Source: Bacteroidales bacterium UBA2030 (GTDB taxonomy: Bacteria; Bacteroidota; Bacteroidia; Bacteroidales; TTA-H9). From it: 41,448 nucleotides of DNA. A program made the position numbers and the translations under genes. Every line of letters begins with the position of its first letter. Within the stretch, counting starts at the first letter, position 1. A model generated the notes under the pieces. That model was not told the DNA's origin. It worked only from the letters and a program-made list of their open reading frames with translations, and made no database searches. Positions 15,944 to 24,790 of this stretch are shown piece by piece. Location of the stretch: positions 1-41,448 of the forward strand of contig DDBO01000069.1 of assembly GCA_002332755.1 (NCBI GenBank). The letters run 5' to 3'.

Positions 15944-18328
15944 ATGATTAGTTATATAGGTGAATGGACCTGGGCCGCATGGACAGGCAAAATTTTAATT
16001 ATTCTTGCTTCTGTAAGTGTTGCAATATCTGCAATTGTTTTTTCTCAAAAGGCAATTCGGGAACGTAAGAGTATGCATCCCGGAAAGAGCAAAACAGGTT
16101 GCATTTTTTTCGTTATTCATTTTGTTTTTCTCATTCTGGCTGCAATGTTGCTGATGCTGCTTTTTCTGCGCCATAGGTTTGAGTTTATGTATGTTTGGCA
16201 ATACAGCAGCACCGATTTACCTATTCATTTTCTGATATCTTCTTTCTGGGCAGGCCAGGAAGGGAGTTTTTTGCTTTGGGCCTTTTTTCAGGGCATACTG
16301 GGCCTGGTGCTGATGCGCACATCGGGCCGTTGGCAGGCAGGCGCCATGGGGGTGTACGCGGCCGCCCAATTTTTTGTAATGTCGGCTTTGCTGGGAATCG
16401 ACCTGGGTTTTATGCAGTTGGGTCGCAGTCCTTTTACCTTGATACGTGAAACTATAGGCGATATTGAAGGAACGATCTTTTCTCGCCCCGATTATCTTTC
16501 GGCTATCACCGAAGGTAATGGGATGAATCCTTTGCTAGAGAATATATGGATGGTTATTCACCCACCCGCCCTGTTTCTGGGTTATGCTTCAGTGCTTGCT
16601 CCCTACAGCCTGGCTATTGCAGCCCTCATTCGTCGTAAACCTTTCGATTGGATTCCGGTGGTTTTACCCTGGGTCATATTTGCGGTTCTTACGCTTGGGG
16701 TAGGTATCATCCTTGGTGGCATGTGGGCTTATGTCTCTCTTACTTTTGGCGGATTTTGGGCTTGGGACCCTGTTGAAAATGCCTCTTATATTCCGTGGAT
16801 AACTCTTGTGGCTGCCCTTCATCTGTTATTGGTCGCCCGAAAGCGTCAGAGAGGCTTGCTTTTGGCTTTTGTAATGACGCTTCTTTCTTACATTCTTGTT
16901 CTTTACGCCAGTTTGCTTACGCGCAGTGGTATTTTGGGAAATACGAGCGTACATGCTTTCGGCGAAAACGGTCTTCTTGCTCAATTGCTTATTACTTTGT
17001 TGTTTTTCAGTATTTTACCTATAATTCTTATTGTTCGCCGTTATCGTGATATTCATACAGAAGTGCCCGAAAACTTCCGTTCCAGGGAGTTCTGGATGGT
17101 AATGGGTTCACTCATTATGGTATTAGGTGCCTTTCAGGTGGCTTTTGTTACAAGCATACCTGTGTGGAATAAGATTTTTGGCCTGAATATGGCTCCCCCC
17201 AGCAACCCGGTGGCCTATTACAACGCATGGCAGATGCCGTTTGCCATCGTCATGGCTGTATTGATGGGCCTGGCTTCGTTTTTAACTTACCGCAATAGTG
17301 ATTGGAGTAAAATATTGAAACGCTCTCTTGTGTTTTTTGCTATCGCGGCTTTCATCGGTTTTATTGCATGGGTGCTTCACTTTCCCGGCAAACCTTTGTA
17401 TTATGTTTATTTGGTTTCAAGTGTTTTTTTGATTCTGGTGTCTGTGGATGTCAGTATTCATCTGGTTCGCAGAAGCTTCAATCCCGGAGGCATGATTGCC
17501 CATCTCGGAATAGGGATTTTCCTGACAGGCATCATGCTAACCTTTGCCAATAGTACAGTCATCTCGCGCAACACCAGTCGCATGAGCTTGGGTGATACTC
17601 AGACAAATGCTGAAAACCAAATTATGTTTAGGGGCGATACAGTAGAAATGGGGCCCTACCTGGCCATATATTCCGGTAGAGAAGAACAAGGCCGACATGT
17701 ATATTACACGCTTGATTTTTACACGCATACAAACGACACGCTGAAAAAAGTATTTTCCGTCAGGCCTTCAGTGAATCGGAATGAAAAGATGGGATATGTT
17801 TACAACCCATCCACCTATAATATGCTTTTTAAGGATATTTACACCTACATCTCTTTCGCCCAGGATGGACCTGGCTTTTTCAGCCTGACCAAAGCATCGG
17901 ATATCGCCTTGAAAGATACTTTATCGGTCAAAGGATTTCAACTGATTCTCGATAGCCTTGCCGTTGAAACCCCCGGAACAGAAATTGATCCTGAAAATGT
18001 AAATATTATAGCTTTTTTCAAGCTTTTCAATTCTAATGGAGATTTTATAGATACAACCCGTGCAGCCTATATAATAAGTAACGGAGTTGTAAATCATGTA
18101 GATGGTAACTTTAAAAATGCCAAGGTAGGGGTATCATTCAGAGGAGTCTCTGAACAACCCGGTACTATTCAAATATCTGCATGGGAAGATCGTCCAGATT
18201 TTATTGTTGTTAAAGTGGTTATCAATCCTTACATCAACCTTGTCTGGCTTGGAACTTTGGTAACCTTTGCAGGCTTGGTTCTTGCATGGTTTCGCCGTCG
18301 CAGGCAAGTAAACATTAAATTCGTTTAA
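15944..18328 (+). CDS. CcmF-like cytochrome c haem lyase
   Basis: A 794-residue membrane protein of the haem-handling family. The tryptophan-rich WWD-type segment GGFWAWDPVENASYIPW lies near residues 268-285, and WMVIHPPALFLGYAS and LYASLLTRSGILGNTSVHAF match the conserved CcmF regions around the haem-ligand histidines. About 15 helices precede a large C-terminal soluble domain (~530-770) and a last helix. CcmF joins haem to apocytochrome c outside the inner membrane. The protein is longer than proteobacterial CcmF (~650 residues), as is usual in this phylum. Other ccm genes are not in the window. The ATG at 15944 is preferred over an in-frame TTG at 15935. Confidence 0.88.
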   Translation: MISYIGEWTWAAWTGKILIILASVSVAISAIVFSQKAIRERKSMHPGKSKTGCIFFVIHFVFLILAAMLLMLLFLRHRFEFMYVWQYSSTDLPIHFLISSFWAGQEGSFLLWAFFQGILGLVLMRTSGRWQAGAMGVYAAAQFFVMSALLGIDLGFMQLGRSPFTLIRETIGDIEGTIFSRPDYLSAITEGNGMNPLLENIWMVIHPPALFLGYASVLAPYSLAIAALIRRKPFDWIPVVLPWVIFAVLTLGVGIILGGMWAYVSLTFGGFWAWDPVENASYIPWITLVAALHLLLVARKRQRGLLLAFVMTLLSYILVLYASLLTRSGILGNTSVHAFGENGLLAQLLITLLFFSILPIILIVRRYRDIHTEVPENFRSREFWMVMGSLIMVLGAFQVAFVTSIPVWNKIFGLNMAPPSNPVAYYNAWQMPFAIVMAVLMGLASFLTYRNSDWSKILKRSLVFFAIAAFIGFIAWVLHFPGKPLYYVYLVSSVFLILVSVDVSIHLVRRSFNPGGMIAHLGIGIFLTGIMLTFANSTVISRNTSRMSLGDTQTNAENQIMFRGDTVEMGPYLAIYSGREEQGRHVYYTLDFYTHTNDTLKKVFSVRPSVNRNEKMGYVYNPSTYNMLFKDIYTYISFAQDGPGFFSLTKASDIALKDTLSVKGFQLILDSLAVETPGTEIDPENVNIIAFFKLFNSNGDFIDTTRAAYIISNGVVNHVDGNFKNAKVGVSFRGVSEQPGTIQISAWEDRPDFIVVKVVINPYINLVWLGTLVTFAGLVLAWFRRRRQVNIKFV

Positions 18329-18352
18329 TTTAGTAAGTCAAAAATCATCACC

Positions 18353-18910
18353 ATGGAAATTATTGAAACCTCTATTCCTGGCTTGCTTATCATCAAACCT
18401 CAGGTGTTTGAGGACGACAGGGGTTACTTTTTTGAATCCTATAACCGACAGAAATTTCTACAGGCAGGTATTGCGGTAGATTTTGTTCAAGACAATGAGT
18501 CTAAATCGCAGAAAGGTGTTTTAAGGGGTTTGCATTTTCAGCGCCCGCCTTTTGCTCAGGGAAAACTCGTAAGAGTGATGAAAGGCAGTGTGCTCGATGT
18601 TGCTGTTGACCTGCGCAAAGGCTCGCCTACTTATGGCAAGTGGGAATCGATTATTTTGAGCGACTCCAATAAATTTATGTATTGGATACCTGCCGGCCTG
18701 GCCCACGGATTTCTTACTCTCGAGGATGGCACAGTATTTTTTTACAAATGCACCAACATATATAACAAAGATTCGGAAGGAAGCATTCGCTGGAACGACC
18801 CCGACTTGAATATTGACTGGAAATGGGAAGACGAACCGATTTTATCTGCGAAGGATAAAGTTGCACCATTCTTTAGGGAATTTGATTCCCCATTTGTGTT
18901 CGAACCTTAA
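18353..18910 (+). CDS. rfbC: dTDP-4-dehydrorhamnose 3,5-epimerase
   Basis: A 185-residue RmlC/RfbC cupin. It contains DDRGYFFESYNRQKF, QDNESKSQKGVLRGLHFQ with the catalytic histidine in RGLHFQ, and WIPAGLAHGFLTL. Length and motifs fit the true epimerase of dTDP-L-rhamnose synthesis. It lies 24 bp after the CcmF-like gene and is followed by a strong terminator. RmlA, RmlB and RmlD are not in the window. Symbol rmlC is a synonym. Confidence 0.94.
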   Translation: MEIIETSIPGLLIIKPQVFEDDRGYFFESYNRQKFLQAGIAVDFVQDNESKSQKGVLRGLHFQRPPFAQGKLVRVMKGSVLDVAVDLRKGSPTYGKWESIILSDSNKFMYWIPAGLAHGFLTLEDGTVFFYKCTNIYNKDSEGSIRWNDPDLNIDWKWEDEPILSAKDKVAPFFREFDSPFVFEP

Positions 18911-18947
18911 AGCATCTTTTTCTATTACAATTGTTTCCATTATGAAC

Positions 18948-18977
18948 GCCCCAGCCTCAAGGTTGGGGCTTTTGTTT
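18948..18977 (+). terminator. Intrinsic terminator after rfbC
   Basis: GCCCCAGCCT (18948-18957) pairs with AGGTTGGGGC (18960-18969), a 10-bp stem with one G-U pair, followed directly by TTTTGTTT. It separates the rfbC transcript from the sulfur cluster. Confidence 0.85.
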
Positions 18978-18988
18978 AGGGTGAATGA

Positions 18989-19169
18989 GTTAAAAGTTTA
19001 ACAAAAAGTTAATTTATTTAGATTTTAAATAGTGTTATAAGTAGATGATTGCTTGTTTGTAATGGAGATAGTAAGAATTAGTCTGCATAAAAATTTAACA
19101 AAATTGGCTTAAAATGTTAGTAAATTAACAGATGAAGATAATTAGTTATTCGATTACTGGGTATTTTTG
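18989..19169 (+). promoter_or_regulatory. AT-rich control region of the sulfur operon
   Basis: The 328-bp gap before the molybdoenzyme gene has no credible ORF. It holds an inverted repeat GTTAAA-AG-TTTAAC (18989-19002), a second one TGTTA-N6-TAACA (19115-19130) with the 5-6-5 geometry of CRP/FNR-type sites, and a promoter box TATTTTTG (19162-19169). The start codon is 69 bases after the box, a longer leader than elsewhere in this window. The region is very AT-rich, so the repeats may be chance; the promoter box is the better supported element. Confidence 0.5.
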
Positions 19170-19238
19170 CATTATATGTAAGTATTGGCATAAGAAAATA
19201 ACAAAGAATATGATTGTTTCAAAATCAATTTATTAACG

Positions 19239-21488
19239 ATGAAAACGAGAAGGGAATTTATTAAAATTTCTGCTTTGGGGCTGGGTGGAGTGGCTGCACT
19301 GAGCAGTATTTCGCCTTTAACCCGTGGAGCTTCGGCAATAGAAAAGTTGCTGGGGCTCAACCGGAACAAACCCCGCATAGTAAAGCGTGTCCCTTCGTAT
19401 TGTGAGGTGTGCTTCTGGAAATGTGCTCTGTGGGCTGATGTGGACGATAGCGGCAGAGTGGTCAATCTTACAGGAAATGCTGACGACCCTCATTGCAATG
19501 GAAGGCTATGCCCAAGAGGAACCGGAGGTATAGGCATGCTTTACGACGAAGATCGCCTTAAAAAACCGTTGATCAGGGTGAATGGTGAAAACGGGCAGAC
19601 CTTCAGAGAAGCAAGTTGGGAAGAAGCTCTCGACCTGGTTGCAAACAAATTGAAAGAAATTGCCGACAAATATGGTCCTGAGAGCATTGCTCTTTTCAAC
19701 CATGGCTCACCAGGCCATCACTTGGGACACTTGCTTAAAGCCTTGGGTTCTGATAATATTGCTGCACCTAGTTACGCTCAATGCCGTGGCCCTCGTGAAG
19801 TAGGATTTGAATTTACCTTTGGCACAGGTGTGGGTTCTCCCGAACCAACGGATATCAGGGATACACGTTGCCTGGTGCTCATAGGATCGCATATAGGCGA
19901 AAATATGCACAATGGGCAGGTTCAGGAAATGTCGGATGCCATTGACAGAGGAGCAACCATCATAACCGTCGACCCCCGTTTTTCGACAGCCGCCAGCAAA
20001 TCCAAATACTGGTTGCCCATAAAACCTGCGACCGATATTGCTCTTCTGCTTGCCTGGATAAATGTGCTGATTACCGAGGAGCTTTACGATAAGGATTTCG
20101 TTGAAAAGTACACTACAGGATTTGACAAACTCAAATCTTATATTCGGCCGTTCACTCCGGAATGGGCGTATGGTATCACTACCCTCGAGCCTGACCTGAT
20201 TAGAAAGACTGCCCGTGAGATGGGGTCAGCAGCTCCGGCTGTTATAGTACATCCCGGACGCCACGTTACCTGGTATGGCGATGACACCCAACGGGCGCGT
20301 GCAGTAGCTATTTTAAATGCTCTATTGGGCAACTGGGGACGCAGAGGCGGATTTTATTTTAAAGAGGCAAAGCCATTGCCTGAATACCCTACTCCCGAAT
20401 ATCCTAAACCCAGTTGGTCATGGAAAGATGTTACCAATGATAAATACCCAGCTGCCCGCCTTTCTGTATCAAACGCTTTGATTGATGCTTCTATTCATTC
20501 TGAGGATAAACCGGCTCGTATTAAAGCATGGTTGGTAGCCGGTACCAATCTGCCTCTTACTATCCCGCAGAAAGATACCTTGGAAAAAGCTTTTCAGGAT
20601 ATAGAATTTCTTATGGTTCTTGATACCATGCCCATGGAAATTACCGGTTATGCAGATGTAGTACTTCCTGAATGCACCTACCTGGAGCGGGATGATGACA
20701 TCAGAAACGAGCCACATCGTGAGCTAAACATTGCAGTGCGTCTGGCTGCAATGGAACCCATGTATGACACAAAACCCGGTTGGTGGGTGGCTCGTGAATT
20801 GGGTTTGCGTCTTGGTCTCGAGAAATATTTCCCGTGGAAGGAATACCGTGAAGTGATTGAATGGCAATTGAGTCAAATTGGTACTTCCGTTGACGAAATG
20901 CAGAGGCTGGGTGTCAAGAAATTTGAAGGAAGAAAAACTCCCCTTTACGCTGAGACACCTGAAGATTACCAGTTTAAGACACCCAGTGGCAAGATTGAAT
21001 TGTACAGCGAGCAACTCGAATCGATGGGTTTTGATGCTATTCCCAGGTTTACCCAACATCCAGAGCCCCCTGAAGGTTATTACCGCCTCATTTATGGCCG
21101 GGCTCCCATGCATACATTTAGCCGTACTGCAAACAATCCTTATCTCGTTGACCTGATGAAGGAGAACAGCGTATGGGTCAATCCAAGGGTAGCAGCCTTG
21201 TGGGGTTTGAAAAACGGCCAATATGTATGGTTAAAAAATCAGGACGGGGTGGTGTCTCATTTTCCCACTAAAGTGCGTATTACAGAACGTATTCGCTGGG
21301 ACTCCGTTTACATTGTTCATGGCTTCGGACATCACGACAAAAAGCTGTCGCGTGCATATGGTCGTGGAGCCAATGATACGGAATTGATTACCCGTGTGTC
21401 GGTTGACCCCTTAATGGGTGGCACGGGCATGCGCGGCAATTTTGTGACGTTTGTAACTGAAAATCCCGGAAAGGAGGTGGTATCATGA
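19239..21488 (+). CDS. PsrA/PhsA-like molybdopterin oxidoreductase, Tat-exported catalytic subunit
   Basis: A 749-residue enzyme of the DMSO-reductase superfamily. A Tat signal (TRREFIKISALGLGG) predicts folded export. A 4Fe-4S cluster is bound by C55, C58, C62 and C91 (CEVCFWKC ... RLCPRG). C182 in SYAQCRGPREVG is the likely molybdenum ligand, as in polysulfide and thiosulfate reductases. The C-terminal domain has the cofactor-binding segment RTANNPYLVDL. Followed by ferredoxin and NrfD genes, it forms the classic three-subunit periplasmic complex. YeeE and rhodanese neighbours argue for a sulfur substrate (polysulfide, thiosulfate or sulfur), though arsenate or tetrathionate cannot be excluded from sequence alone. 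Its stop overlaps the next start (ATGA). Confidence 0.85.
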   Translation: MKTRREFIKISALGLGGVAALSSISPLTRGASAIEKLLGLNRNKPRIVKRVPSYCEVCFWKCALWADVDDSGRVVNLTGNADDPHCNGRLCPRGTGGIGMLYDEDRLKKPLIRVNGENGQTFREASWEEALDLVANKLKEIADKYGPESIALFNHGSPGHHLGHLLKALGSDNIAAPSYAQCRGPREVGFEFTFGTGVGSPEPTDIRDTRCLVLIGSHIGENMHNGQVQEMSDAIDRGATIITVDPRFSTAASKSKYWLPIKPATDIALLLAWINVLITEELYDKDFVEKYTTGFDKLKSYIRPFTPEWAYGITTLEPDLIRKTAREMGSAAPAVIVHPGRHVTWYGDDTQRARAVAILNALLGNWGRRGGFYFKEAKPLPEYPTPEYPKPSWSWKDVTNDKYPAARLSVSNALIDASIHSEDKPARIKAWLVAGTNLPLTIPQKDTLEKAFQDIEFLMVLDTMPMEITGYADVVLPECTYLERDDDIRNEPHRELNIAVRLAAMEPMYDTKPGWWVARELGLRLGLEKYFPWKEYREVIEWQLSQIGTSVDEMQRLGVKKFEGRKTPLYAETPEDYQFKTPSGKIELYSEQLESMGFDAIPRFTQHPEPPEGYYRLIYGRAPMHTFSRTANNPYLVDLMKENSVWVNPRVAALWGLKNGQYVWLKNQDGVVSHFPTKVRITERIRWDSVYIVHGFGHHDKKLSRAYGRGANDTELITRVSVDPLMGGTGMRGNFVTFVTENPGKEVVS
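21471..21478 (+). promoter_or_regulatory. Strong Shine-Dalgarno for the PsrB-like gene
   Basis: AAGGAGGT, nearly a full match to the 16S anti-SD, lies inside the last codons of the molybdoenzyme gene and 6 bases before the ATG at 21485. This is unusual for Bacteroidota, where such motifs are rare, and together with the ATGA overlap suggests coupled production of the two subunits. Confidence 0.7.
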
Positions 21489-22018
21489 GATATGCGATGG
21501 CCATCGACACCCGCAAATGTGTAGGGTGTGGTGATTGTGTAGTGGCCTGCCAGGTAGAAAATAACGTGCCCATTGGTTATTGCCGTGATTGGGTGGTTGA
21601 ATCGATGGCAGGGACTTATCCGAAATTAGAAATTGAGATCAGATCAGAACGATGCAACCACTGCGATAACGCCCCCTGTGTACGTTGTTGCCCAACCGGG
21701 GCCAGTCATATCGTTGAAGGCGGTATTGTTTTGGTTACTCACCAAAAGTGTATTGGCTGTGGTGCGTGCATACAGTCGTGCCCATACGACGCACGTTATT
21801 CACATCCCGATGGTTATGTAGATAAATGCACTTTCTGCAATCATCGTATTGCAGAGGGAAAAGACCCTGCCTGCGTATCGGTTTGCCCAACCAAGTGCAT
21901 GTATTTTGGCGACCTCGACGATCCCAACAGTCCGGTATCTAAAGCCCTGCAAGACAGACGCTATAAAACCCTTGCTCCCGAAGCAGGCACCCATCCTCAG
22001 ATTTATTACCTTCTTTAA
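21485..22018 (+). CDS. PsrB-like ferredoxin subunit with four 4Fe-4S clusters
   Basis: A 177-residue protein with four cysteine groups: CVGCGDCVVACQ, CNHCDNAPCVRCCP, CIGCGACIQSCP and CTFCNHRIAEGKDPACVSVC. This is the arrangement of PsrB, PhsB, NrfC and DmsB. It moves electrons between the NrfD-like membrane subunit and the molybdenum subunit. It has no signal peptide and should be co-exported with the Tat-bearing partner. The ATG overlaps the previous stop by four bases. Confidence 0.93.
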   Translation: MRYAMAIDTRKCVGCGDCVVACQVENNVPIGYCRDWVVESMAGTYPKLEIEIRSERCNHCDNAPCVRCCPTGASHIVEGGIVLVTHQKCIGCGACIQSCPYDARYSHPDGYVDKCTFCNHRIAEGKDPACVSVCPTKCMYFGDLDDPNSPVSKALQDRRYKTLAPEAGTHPQIYYLL

Positions 22019-22036
22019 TCATAAACAATTACAATT

Positions 22037-22978
22037 ATGAAAGAAGAGCTTTTTGTAAGTGGTAGAGATATTCCCAACATAGACCCTTACCTCAATATCT
22101 GGCATTGGCAAATTCCAGGGTACCTCTACCTCGGTGGACTTGCAGCCGGTATTTTGTTTTTCGCTGCCCTTTACACCATACTTAATAAAGAGAAAGAGAT
22201 GCAGGCAACCGTTAAATGGGCTTCATTTATTCCACCCATTGCGCTGGTTGTGGGTCTGTTCTTTCTTTTTCTTGATCTAAAACATAAACCTTTTTTCTGG
22301 CAGCTTTACACCACCATTCGCCTGGAGTCGCCTATGTCGTGGGGTGCCTGGGTGTTGATGGCTATTACCCCTCTTTCGTTTATTTGGGCTGGTAGTTATT
22401 TACGTGAGGCCTGGCCAAAATGGGATTGGAAGTTCAAATTTTTGTACGATTTTGAAGCCTGGGTACAACGCAATCGTTACTGGTTTGCATGGCCCATTCT
22501 TTTCCTTTCGGTCATCTTGGGTATATACACAGGCATCCTCCTTTCGGCCTTCAATGCCAGACCTTTATGGAATACCTCCATTCTGGGTCCTCTTTTTCTT
22601 ACATCAGGAATGTCGACCGGGGTTGCAGCTATTCTGCTTCTAACCAAAGATAAAACCGAAAGACACCGTCTGACGGTGATCGACCTGATACTAATTGGTA
22701 TTGAGGTTTTCCTGATTATTCATCTGATCATGGGATTCAGAGCCAGCACAGCTGTGCAAATTGAAGCTTCCAGACTTTTCCTGGGAGGGCAATTCACCGT
22801 AGTTTTCTGGACGTTTGTTTTTACCCTGGGTCTGATTTTTCCTGCTATTCTCGAAGTGTTAGAGTTGCGGGGCTATCATTTGCCTGCTTATATACCCGCC
22901 ATCCTTGTATTATTTGGTGGCCTGGTTTTCCGTTTTATCATGGTGGAGGCCGGGCAGATTACGCGTTATCTCTATTAA
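22037..22978 (+). CDS. NrfD/PsrC-like quinol-linked membrane subunit
   Basis: A 313-residue polytopic protein with about eight hydrophobic helices, starting after an N-terminal stretch (IPNIDPYLNIWHWQIPGYLYLGGLAAGILFF) typical of the NrfD family. It also has LESPMSWGAWVL and GLVFRFIMVEAGQ, characteristic of PsrC-type quinone-site proteins. It anchors the complex in the inner membrane and exchanges electrons with menaquinol. It lies 18 bp after the ferredoxin gene and 18 bp before the first YeeE gene. Confidence 0.92.
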   Translation: MKEELFVSGRDIPNIDPYLNIWHWQIPGYLYLGGLAAGILFFAALYTILNKEKEMQATVKWASFIPPIALVVGLFFLFLDLKHKPFFWQLYTTIRLESPMSWGAWVLMAITPLSFIWAGSYLREAWPKWDWKFKFLYDFEAWVQRNRYWFAWPILFLSVILGIYTGILLSAFNARPLWNTSILGPLFLTSGMSTGVAAILLLTKDKTERHRLTVIDLILIGIEVFLIIHLIMGFRASTAVQIEASRLFLGGQFTVVFWTFVFTLGLIFPAILEVLELRGYHLPAYIPAILVLFGGLVFRFIMVEAGQITRYLY

Positions 22979-22996
22979 AATTAAAAACCAATTGAC

Positions 22997-23521
22997 ATGT
23001 CAACACAAGATCGCTCCAAGCAATATATGAATCCTTACCTGGCAGGTGTGTTGCTGGGATTGGTGTTGTTGCTCACATTTTATATTACTGGCAGAGGATT
23101 GGGAGCAAGCGGTGCTGTGAAGAGTTCGGTGGTTGCTGCCGTCGATGCTGTTTCTCACAGCCATGCTACAGGGTCGAAATATTACAGTCAGTTTATTAGC
23201 GATGACAATCATCCGCTCAATTCATGGCTGGTGTTTGAGGTACTGGGAGTTTTTGCAGGTGCTTTTCTGTCGGGTGCTCTTGCCGGAAGGCTAAAACTGA
23301 AAGTTGAGCATTCTCCGAAGATTTCTTCCAGAACCCGCCTCATCTTTGCCGGACTGGGTGGATTATTTTTCGGATTAGGCTCTCAATTTGCCAGAGGATG
23401 TACTTCAGGAGCCGCCCTCAGTGGCATGGCTGTTCTCTCACTGGGTGGCTTTCTTGCCATGATTTTTATCTTCGGTACAGGCTATGTAGTAGCTTATTTC
23501 TTCCGTAAACTATGGATTTAA
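22997..23521 (+). CDS. YeeE/YedE half-transporter 1 (sulfur-compound transport)
   Basis: A 174-residue membrane protein with four or five helices. The family signature is FGLGSQFARGCTSGAALSG, with C135 as its only cysteine. YeeE/YedE proteins include TsuA, a thiosulfate importer that uses cysteines in a chain inside the membrane; full-length members have two such halves. Here the halves are separate genes, and this one overlaps the next by 10 bp. An insert at residues ~45-75 rich in His and Ser (SHSHATGSKYYSQ) may face the periplasm. The substrate is inferred, not shown. Confidence 0.85.
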   Translation: MSTQDRSKQYMNPYLAGVLLGLVLLLTFYITGRGLGASGAVKSSVVAAVDAVSHSHATGSKYYSQFISDDNHPLNSWLVFEVLGVFAGAFLSGALAGRLKLKVEHSPKISSRTRLIFAGLGGLFFGLGSQFARGCTSGAALSGMAVLSLGGFLAMIFIFGTGYVVAYFFRKLWI

Positions 23522-24129
23522 ACTTAATATTGAATACTATGGGGCCTTTGATAACCAATGGAATAATCGATCCGGGTTGGAACAATTATATTGCCCTCCT
23601 CCTGGGAATGGCATTTGGTTTTGTACTCGAATCGGCGGGTTTTTCCAGCTCAAGAAAGCTTGCAGGAGTGTTCTATGGATATGATTTCGTTGTTCTAAAG
23701 GTGTTTTTTACGGCTGCAGTAGTTTCTGTCATTGGGATATACCTTATGGGGCATCTGGGCTGGCTCGATATTTCAAAATTATATATTCAGCCGGCCTATG
23801 TTCAATCTACTATAGTTGGAGGAGTAATTATGGGTATAGGTTTTTTGATGGGAGGCTTTTGCCCGGGTACAAGTTTTACCGGAGTTGCCATAGGAAAAAT
23901 TGATGCCATGGTGTTTTCCGTAGGGATGTTCATCGGCGTTTTAATTTTTGGAGAATTGTACCCGTTATTTGAAAACCTATACAATGCTGGAAATCTCGGT
24001 TATATCACCATTACCGAATATTTCGGAATTCAGCCCGGAATCTTTATTTTGGGCCTTACTGTTGTGGCGCTGGTAGCATTTTATGTTACAGCCATCATTC
24101 AACAAAAAGTTAAAAAAGTTGATTATTGA
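23512..24129 (+). CDS. YeeE/YedE half-transporter 2
   Basis: A 205-residue membrane protein. It has the second-half signatures GFVLESAGFSSSRKLAGVFY and GFLMGGFCPGTSFTG, with C117 as its only cysteine. The start overlaps the end of half-transporter 1 by 10 bp, which points to coupled translation and a heteromeric pore. About six helices are predicted, and the C-terminus is basic (QQKVKKVDY), so probably cytoplasmic. The gene ends 10 bp before the first rhodanese. Confidence 0.85.
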   Translation: MDLNLILNTMGPLITNGIIDPGWNNYIALLLGMAFGFVLESAGFSSSRKLAGVFYGYDFVVLKVFFTAAVVSVIGIYLMGHLGWLDISKLYIQPAYVQSTIVGGVIMGIGFLMGGFCPGTSFTGVAIGKIDAMVFSVGMFIGVLIFGELYPLFENLYNAGNLGYITITEYFGIQPGIFILGLTVVALVAFYVTAIIQQKVKKVDY

Positions 24130-24139
24130 AAAACTAACT

Positions 24140-24772
24140 ATGGAAAACAATAAAGGATTCTGGATACTTGCCCCTGTGGTGTTAGTGTTAGCCATAGTAC
24201 TGGCTTTCATGGGAAATCCTCTCACCCATAAGGACGTACCACCGCAGCAACTGCTCTTGCTTGCCGCCATAGGCTCTCATTATTATTCTACCGATCAGGT
24301 AGCAGAAATGCTTATTAATCATGATCCTGCTTTGGTGTTGGTGGATGTTCGCCAGCCGGCGGAATATGAAAAATGGCATATCGAGGAAGCTGTTAACATT
24401 CCTGTCGATTCTCTTCTCACTCCGACCTGGTACAATTGGTTGACCCGTCCTGGCCAGACAGTAGTCTTCTGCTCTAACGATGATGCATTGGCTCAAATGG
24501 CCTGGCTGGCTACCCGTCGCCTGGGTGCTTCTAATACTTTCGTGATGAAGGGTGGTTTAAACGAGTGGTTCAATACTATTGTAAATCCTCCTGCACCAGG
24601 CCCAATGGCTGATAAGGTTCAATTGGCGCTCTATACCAAGCGCATGGGAGCTCGTCAGCATTTTTATAATCTGGGAATGGTGGGTGAAGCAACCGAAAAA
24701 CCTAAGGAAGCTCCTAAAAAAGTAGTTAAACCTACTGCAGTTCAGCACAGCGCTGCTGAGGGAGGATGTTAA
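24140..24772 (+). CDS. Membrane-anchored rhodanese with C-terminal cysteine arm
   Basis: A 210-residue protein: one N-terminal membrane helix (~7-24), a rhodanese domain (~50-150) with VLVDVRQPAEYEKWHI and active-site cysteine C111 in the loop CSNDDALA, then a Lys/Pro-rich linker (~190-203) and the end HSAAEGGC. The only cysteines are C111 and the final residue C210. Helix orientation puts the domain in the periplasm beside the molybdoenzyme. The family moves sulfane sulfur as a cysteine persulfide. The end recalls the GGCGG sulfur-carrier tail of SoxY, but by analogy only. The start at MENNKGFW is preferred; the ORF's earlier start lies inside the YeeE gene. Confidence 0.85.
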   Translation: MENNKGFWILAPVVLVLAIVLAFMGNPLTHKDVPPQQLLLLAAIGSHYYSTDQVAEMLINHDPALVLVDVRQPAEYEKWHIEEAVNIPVDSLLTPTWYNWLTRPGQTVVFCSNDDALAQMAWLATRRLGASNTFVMKGGLNEWFNTIVNPPAPGPMADKVQLALYTKRMGARQHFYNLGMVGEATEKPKEAPKKVVKPTAVQHSAAEGGC

Positions 24773-24790
24773 TCAACTCTAAAATGATGA

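Noticed and set aside
20724..21221. 165-codon minus-strand ORF
   Set aside because: It is antisense to the molybdoenzyme gene, with no family motif and no promoter; a shadow of a GC-balanced coding frame.
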